The notes beneath the pieces are model-generated. The model had not been told where the DNA came from, ran no database searches, and saw only the letters and a list, made by a program, of their open reading frames with translations. DNA of 24,873 bases from Tubiluchus corallicola. Lineage: Eukaryota > Priapulida > Priapulimorpha > Priapulimorphida > Tubiluchidae. Below, piece after piece: positions 18,811-24,873 of this stretch. Location: assembly GCA_030141605.1 (NCBI GenBank), contig JAQGDQ010001803.1, positions 1 through 24,873 of the forward strand. Direction: 5' to 3'. The translations under genes were made by a program, and so were the position numbers. Position 1 is the stretch's first letter, and every line of letters begins with the position of its first letter.

Positions 18811-21340
18811 TGTATCCATAGGACACACTTGGGTGCAAAATTGATGCAAAACTGTCTGTTATTTTGTTGAACTGTATATTGTATACTAAATTAAAGCTTC
18901 TCTTATGAATACTGTGCTACCAAAAATTGTCTGTACACTGTATTAGTAAGCAATTTTAAAAAGTACTGTAATAACTTTTTAGTATAATATGTAATTTTAG
19001 ATGTAGTGTTATTATATGATGTAATTTGTGAGTTTCAATATAAAACAATTTTAAAAGTAAGACATAATTTAATGTGTATTATTTAGTTTAATATATGTGA
19101 TATAGTGTAGTGTATTTTTATAGCATTTAATGTGTGCGTGTGTGTGTGTGTGCGCATGTTAGTGCGATGAATTGGATTTGACGACTTGAGAAAGCAGTGG
19201 CATTAGTATATAAAAAACATGTTACGATGTCAGCAACAGAGATGGTACATCTCAAGCTATATAGATTAAAAGCGTATTACACACTTCTTGTTTTAACTAC
19301 TACTACAATATCCAAAAATGAACATGTTAAAAAACATGAACTAAAACCTGAAGAACCTGCCAAACCAGATTCATTTATCGAGTAAAAGCTACAGACGCTC
19401 TTGTTAAGCAATGAGCCATCAATGTTTTTCAAACGCATCACACGGTATATACATTTTCTTTTGACTTTTCATTGTTAATAATCATTCACAAGTATCAATT
19501 AACAAATCTGTACACGACCGTCAACACCTATTTGTACTCGATTGTCAACACATATTTCTATACGACTGTCAACACGTACTTCCACGGCTTCACTTTATCA
19601 CTGTTGCAAACAAAATGCATACTAACTTGAGCCGGACACCTAAGATGCACCTTGTAATCAGGGCTGGATTATGATATTTTAGGGTCCCTAGGCAAATAAA
19701 ATTATAGGCCTTCGCAGATGGAGCTGCCCTATAACTTGCTCGTCCAAGACATTTTTTACTTGTGTTATATTTTAGCGACATGTACAAAGCTTGAAACACT
19801 TTAAATAAACTAGAATAGCTGTCTTTTGTTTGTCAATAAAAATATTCTTTAAAGGAAAAACGGACGATTGTTTAGACTCAATCTCATTTTAATTTACTGT
19901 CCAAAATGTACGTTTTCTTGCCTATAAAAGTTAACAATTGTTCCTTATATTTGAACAATTAGCTTAGAAAATTAATTAATGGCAACTGAACACAGCTACT
20001 GCTCATGTCAAAACTAACCACAGCTTGTGCAATGACAGGCGTCTTCCCTTGCATGTCAAGCACATTTGCATAAGTGTTACAGTATTGTTTAAATGCATGT
20101 CACAAAAATGTTCTTTACATCATATGACGTCTTGAAACTAACACTGCAGTTCATGATCAAGGTTATCACGGTACTGCCTTCTATTTGTTGGCAATGCGCA
20201 CGTGACAAAAATGCGCTGCTGCCAATCTTGGTAGATTCACTGAGCCGTGCGTAGCTTTGAGTGTTTAACAAAATTTGATTATTCCAGGTAATTATTATTT
20301 AATCCAAGCTCTGATTTAAAAAAGCTATTGTAATTTTCAATATTTTAAAGCATTTTTTATTCTGAACTAATGTTTACAGAATCATCCGGTTTTTATTTAA
20401 GAAATACCATTATTTTACTATTCATTGCAAGCTGAATTAGCCGATACACTTGGGTTAACCCATGTACTATGCGTCCTACTTGGGCTATGTGCACCAATTG
20501 CCCTATTTCGGCTAGCGCCCTACTCCACACCCAACATATGCATAACGGAAGCGCCTAAGATGATGATTATGTTCAGATGTAGAGATTTCCCTCGGAAAGT
20601 GAACTAGCAAGTGTGAACGCCTTGGCAAGTTCTTCAAGTGGTGTGTGCTGGTCATTGTGTTTGTACTAGAATTGGGGAGCATCGCAAAAGCCAGCTTTGC
20701 TCTAACCGTACTTTCATAAGTTATTTATTTCACATTACACATTTAAAATAGTTTCATAATACAAATAAGTTTTTATTATTTTTGCACAAGAAAAGCCTCA
20801 CATACTGTTCATCTATATACAAATGTAAATGTGTTGCGGGCATATATAATCTAAAAATTTAAAGTCTATCGTATGATAAAGAAAACATTTAGTGCTTTAG
20901 AATGGAATGATGTAATAAATGAAGCGGTGAGAGCACTCTGTCTTTTTCTGTGTTTTACATTTATTTGACTATGCCCTCGATGTTTGTTGTGGTCCTGGTG
21001 GGTTTGTTATCTGTGTCCATTTCTCTTGCTTTTGATTTCCCACATTGTAGTTTCCCTTTTTGCAAATGGTGAGAGAACTCTATCTGTTTCTGTGCTTGAA
21101 ATTGTTTACCTGTTGTGTTCTTTTTTTTTGGTTCTTAAGTGTTAGATAATATCTTGTACATTTCTCTGCACCTTTTTCCAGTACAACCTTGTTTATTTTG
21201 CGATTGCGGTACTCGACTCTCTCCACATATCAGAGGCGGGCACTTTTAATTTTTATAAATTATAGTGTGCAAAGTCTATTCTTCTGTAACGCTGATCTTT
21301 TAGCAGTCTTTTCCCAGTTTAATGTCTTTATTTGTCTTTA
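18811..21340. other. Intergenic region, no gene recognised
   Basis: No supported coding region. Contains a short (GT)n at 19135-19152, a 24-bp triplicate at 19510-19581 and a possible transposon terminus at 19659 (CAGGGCTGGATTATGATATT). The rest is AT-rich with no recognised motif. Confidence 0.4.
19510..19581. repeat. 24-bp tandem repeat, three units
   Basis: GTACACGACCGTCAACACCT plus ATTT is repeated at 19534 and 19558 with a few changes. Confidence 0.85.
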
Positions 21341-21355
21341 TCTGGGCATTATTGT

Positions 21356-21373
21356 GCGCATGCGCCAAGATGG
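21356..21373 (+). promoter_or_regulatory. NRF1-like plus YY1-like motif
   Basis: GCGCATGCGC is followed immediately by CAAGATGG, matching NRF1 and YY1 consensus cores. It lies about 370 nt before the ORF1 start codon, where a LINE internal promoter would be expected. Confidence 0.35.
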
Positions 21374-21743
21374 AGACGTTTTAAAATTTCTGTGCTTGCA
21401 CAAAACTAGCAAAATTGAATAAAAAGAATTATTTTATGTGATATCTCAGCGTTGATGCCTGCAAACTTTATATAAGTAATCTTCGGTAGTCAACTTTATG
21501 AAGTTTTTGGAAAACAGATACAGTGAGAACGTTCTAATTTTAATTTTACGTCGGCAGTATTCTTGCACAACACTTGTTGTGGCCTTGACACTGCTGTATG
21601 CCGTAACCTGGAGTATAGTTCTAGCCGCTATTACAATTGGTGTAAAACCTCGAAGTTTTCCATGTCAAACAATTTATGAAGTTGAGCTGAACTTAGCGAA
21701 CTGTAGTAAACTGACGCTAATAAACTTATGTAACAGTAAGCTA

Positions 21744-22754
21744 ATGCCTCATAGCTACCTAACAAGAAGTTCCAAATCATCAGCAAGTGATTGTCTAAGC
21801 AATAAAAAGTGTACTGCTAATCTGAGTGGCAGTATAAAATCTAAAGCAAGCTCTAAAATGGATAAAGCATCAAGGGTTTCAAATGCCGGGACTCAAGGTA
21901 CTGAGACAAACAATAACTCAACACCCACTAATACTATAACTAGATTTACCACTTTTGTTTCTGAAAGTTACTGTCAATCTGCTAGCCAGAAAGGTGATAC
22001 ATGTCTAAGTGCAACAATTGGGACAGGTGTCCAAGCAGTAGCCAACCCTGTTGACTCCATGAAATCTGGACTACTTGAAGCCTTAAACGGTCTTAAAAAT
22101 ACAGTGGTCTTAGAATTTGATAACATGAGAAAAGAACTTGATAGTCTAACCTCAAGCCAACAATTCATTGCTGCTCAATACTAAGACATCAAAAATGACC
22201 ACCAACACATTATGAAGGAATTAGATGAAACCAAAAAAGAAAACCATACATTAAGACGCACTCTAGAAGAAGTTGGTACAAAACTTCAACACACAGAACG
22301 CGAACTAGACACTCTTGAGCAGTACACTCGCAGGGACAGTTTGCTGATTAGCGGTGTTCCGCCAATGGAAAATGTAAAAACGGATGATATTGTGGTGAAA
22401 CTTGGTGGTTTGATGGGACTAAATGTTACTCATAGCAATATTAGTATCTCGCACCGAGTTCCATAATCGAAGGGACCAAATCCCATTGTAGTAAAATTTC
22501 TGAAGAGGACTACAAGAGACATGTTCTACAGATCCCAAATAAAAATGCCAGACCTTCACAAGCTAGGCATTCCTAAAAATGGCAAAATCTTCATTAATGA
22601 ATGTCTAACACAGTGCAGAAAAGACTTGTTTAACAAGTGCCTAGCTCTTAAGAAACTCAAAAAGTACAAATCAGTTTGGACTAACCAAGGACGTATTTAC
22701 TTAAAAGTCAATGACAATTGTGGCCTCTCGAAATTAAGACTGAAACCGATTTGA
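21744..22754 (+). pseudogene. LINE ORF1 (coiled coil, RRM-like), two in-frame stops
   Basis: One reading frame runs from ATG 21744 (MPHSYLTRSSKSS; the frame is open further up to 21498 but that part looks like 5' leader) to TGA 22752-22754. It is interrupted by TAA at 22182-22184 and 22464-22466 with no frame change. The N-terminal third is Ser/Thr/Lys-rich and disordered-looking. About 22200-22325 is a coiled coil (KELDETKKENHTLRRTLEEV), leading into EQYTRRDSLLISGVPP, the start of an RRM-like nucleic-acid-binding region found in LINE ORF1 proteins, and then IVVKFLKRTTRD. ORF1 proteins bind element RNA in the retrotransposition particle. Both stops lie where a CAA (Gln) codon would fit by a single C-to-T change, which is inference. 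Confidence 0.7.
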
Positions 22755-22840
22755 ATAAATTAAGATAATTGTCTATCCTCAATGTTACATTTAACATTTA
22801 AACAAGCAGAGATAACACATTTTAGTTTTTTTTTATCAGT

Positions 22841-24873
22841 ATGGTAATTCGTTACCCTTGTATTTCTTGCAATAAACCATGCCGAATAAATCAAAGTGCA
22901 ATTTTTTGTGATATCTGCAAAAATTGGATACACAAAAATTGCACTTTATTATCCCATGATGAGTTTGCTCTACTATCTAACACCAACAATTCCTTTTTCT
23001 GTTTGCAGTGTATCAACAACATATTACCGTATCAAAGTCTAACTGAGGACGAGTTTTTTGATGCACTGGGTGACCAATCTGAACTGCTGAATCTTACTAA
23101 TATGGTCTCTCTCTACTCTGATCTATTGTGTGCTACTAATGAAGATATTGACCCAGATGAATTCACCATTCAATATGACAGCAGGTATGTAAAATTAAAT
23201 CAGATTCAGTCAGACCCCAAGTACAAAATTAGTGCCAATGATTTCTCTTTTATTCACGTAAATGTTTCCAGTGTAAATAAACATTTTACTAATTTATATG
23301 ATATGCTGTGTAATTTTCAATCCTGGCCTGACCTTATAGGGGTCTCTGAAACCAGACTTGATGATAGCAGGCAATTTCTGTGTAGTATTCCGGGTTACAC
23401 TTTCTTACAAGAGACTTCTCCAACTAATGCTGGTGGTGTTGGTATTTACATTAAACAAGAAATAATATTTAATGCAGCTCCCAATTACAAAATAAGCCAT
23501 AGTTTAAATAAAGATAATTTTCAGACGGAAGATTATTGCCTTGAAATCAAAACCAAAACAAAAAATATTGTCGTCGGAATAGTATATAGACACCCTAACA
23601 CAGATGTGCCAAGTTTCCAGGAACAACTTGATAAAACTCTAGCTGCAATTAATAAGTCTGGTGAACTTGCGTACATCTCTGGGGACTTTAACATAAATCT
23701 GCTACACCATGAAAGCAAAACTTTTGTATCTAATTATCTTGCAATGATCTATGCCAACTGCTTTTTCCCTTTAATCACCAAACCAACTAGAATCACCAAT
23801 AGATTCCAAACTTTGATTGATCACATATATACTAATGATTTAGTAAACCCTATAACCCCTGGTATCATACTTTATGAAGTAGCAGATCATTTACCTGTTT
23901 TTACAATTATTAATAAGTCTTTATCTAAACGAAAAAATCATAAAGTAGTAATAAGGGATAAAACTAATTTTGTAAAAGAAAATTTTATTTGTGAATTAAA
24001 CGAAGTTTTTAATACTACCCACTATTCTACTCTACACACTAATGAAGTCTTCAATGTTTTTTTTTGACACCCTGAGTAATCTAGTTAGTAAACACTTGCC
24101 TTTTAAGACTCTTTCTAGGTGAAAAACCAAAGCCTACAAAAAACCATGGATAACAGCCGGACTTTTAAAATCAATAAAGACTAAAAGTAAATTATATAAA
24201 ACACATAAATTTTCTAACAGCCTGTATAAACAAAATTACTATAAAACTTTCTCTAATACGTTAAATCATACTAAAGAAAAGGCTAAAAAACAATACTATA
24301 AGAACCTACTGGAAACCAATAAAAGCAATACTAGAAAAATGACTTAGCTAACCGTAAAAACAAAGACGCCATCTTGCCTAATAAAATTAAAGTCAATGGA
24401 ATGGAAACAAGTAACCAGGCAATTATATGTGATGCTTTCATTGAACAGTTTATCTCTATAGGTAATAAGCTGGCTACTAAAATCCAAAATACTAACACTA
24501 GTCATAATGACTTTCTTAAAAACCCTGTACAAAATATGTTTTTCATTCCCCAATTCATGAACAGGAAATTCTTAATGAGATAAATCACCTTAATAGTAAT
24601 AAATCTTCAGGACCAGATGAGATACCCATCCAATACTACAAAATAATTAGTCATGTACTTTCTCTTCTGCTAACTGATCTATTTAATAAATCAGTTGCAG
24701 AAGCTGTATTCCCTGATAAGCTAATAATTGCCAAAATTGTTCCAATATACAAAGCTGAATCACTAAATGAATTAAATAACTATAGACCTATTTCGTTGCT
24801 TTCCCCAATATCAAAAAATTTTGAAAAATTAGTGTATAATCGACTTGACATTTTCTTACCAAACTTTAACATA
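22841..24873 (+). pseudogene. LINE ORF2 (PHD finger, APE endonuclease, RT), broken and partial
   Basis: The first frame, 22841-24067, encodes 408 residues. A PHD finger has Cys7, Cys10, Cys23, Cys26, His31, Cys34, Cys54 and Cys57 in C4HC3 spacing. The APE-type endonuclease follows: Asn141, Glu170 (GVSETRLDDS), YRHPN (249-253), Asp282/Asn284 (SGDFNINL) and Asp349-His350 (VADHLPVF, where the usual SDH is ADH). The frame breaks in a run of nine T (24057-24065). A second frame continues (DTLSNLVSKHLPF) with TGA at 24120-24122, through YKKPWITAGLLKSI to about 24340. A third frame runs 24341-24555 and a fourth 24556-24873. The last holds the start of the reverse transcriptase (SSGPDEIP, AKIVPIYKA, NNYRPISLLSPISKNFEKLV). 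The catalytic RT motif lies beyond the window. Confidence 0.82.

Larger units (their letters stand above)
21350..24873 (+). mobile_element. LINE (non-LTR retrotransposon), 5' part, decayed
   Basis: ORF1-like sequence, an 86-nt gap, then a PHD-endonuclease-RT ORF2 that runs off the window. The layout and the APE-type endonuclease place it in the broad CR1/L2/Jockey group. The left end is uncertain; I start it at the GC-rich motif near 21356. At least two stops in ORF1 and one stop plus three frameshifts in ORF2 show it is inactive. Confidence 0.8.

Noticed and set aside
19197-19385. 62-codon frame MALVYKKHVTMSATEM...
   Set aside because: Short, no recognisable domain, no splice context; open frames of this size are expected by chance in AT-rich DNA of this length.
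20425-20607. 60-codon frame in the 18.8-21.3 kb spacer
   Set aside because: No domain or codon evidence; probably chance.
21498-21743. Hydrophobic N-terminal extension of LINE ORF1 (MKFLENRYSENV...)
   Set aside because: Open and in frame, but unlike ORF1 proteins; more likely 5' leader sequence, so the start was put at 21744.

Overview
This is a window of animal (metazoan, probably aquatic invertebrate) nuclear DNA. It is AT-rich, has GT-AG introns, tandem C2H2 zinc fingers and a LINE retrotransposon, and is crowded with microsatellites, minisatellites and decayed DNA transposons. Nothing prokaryotic or viral was recognised. The species cannot be fixed from the sequence alone.

2212-10421 (+): one complete, well supported gene of seven coding exons, encoding a predicted 302-residue secreted pentraxin/LamG-like (concanavalin-fold) protein. 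It has a signal peptide, the paired pentraxin cysteines around a WHxLCxTW motif, and an Arg/Pro-rich C-terminal tail. All six introns are GT-AG, their phases agree across every junction, and the joined length is an exact number of codons. The first coding exon is only 21 nt of coding sequence. The introns carry most of the repeats: a MITE-like element, ATTATC and ATT microsatellites, a degenerate hammerhead-ribozyme-like motif, a 23-25 bp minisatellite, and an 0.86 kb CA-rich array with its own higher-order period.

10422-17100: no host gene recognised. There are hAT-type transposon remnants (about 12.09-12.80 kb), two long CT tracts bracketing about 1.25 kb, further copies of the MITE-like family that also occurs upstream of and inside the pentraxin-like gene, and a 72-bp satellite array (15.65-16.15 kb).

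17115-17994: a five-finger C2H2 array on +, broken by an in-frame stop in finger 4 and cut off at its last linker by a 22-bp minisatellite. 18.4-18.8 kb holds a pogo/Tc1-like terminal palindrome. 18.8-21.3 kb is mostly featureless.

21.35-24.87 kb (+): the 5' part of a LINE-type non-LTR retrotransposon. ORF1 has a coiled coil and an RRM-like region. ORF2 starts with a PHD finger, followed by an APE-type endonuclease and the beginning of a reverse transcriptase. Both ORFs are broken by stops and frameshifts, so the copy is dead. It runs off the right edge of the window.

The pentraxin-like gene is the only intact gene I can defend. The other genes here are relics, and the rest is repeats or unrecognised sequence.
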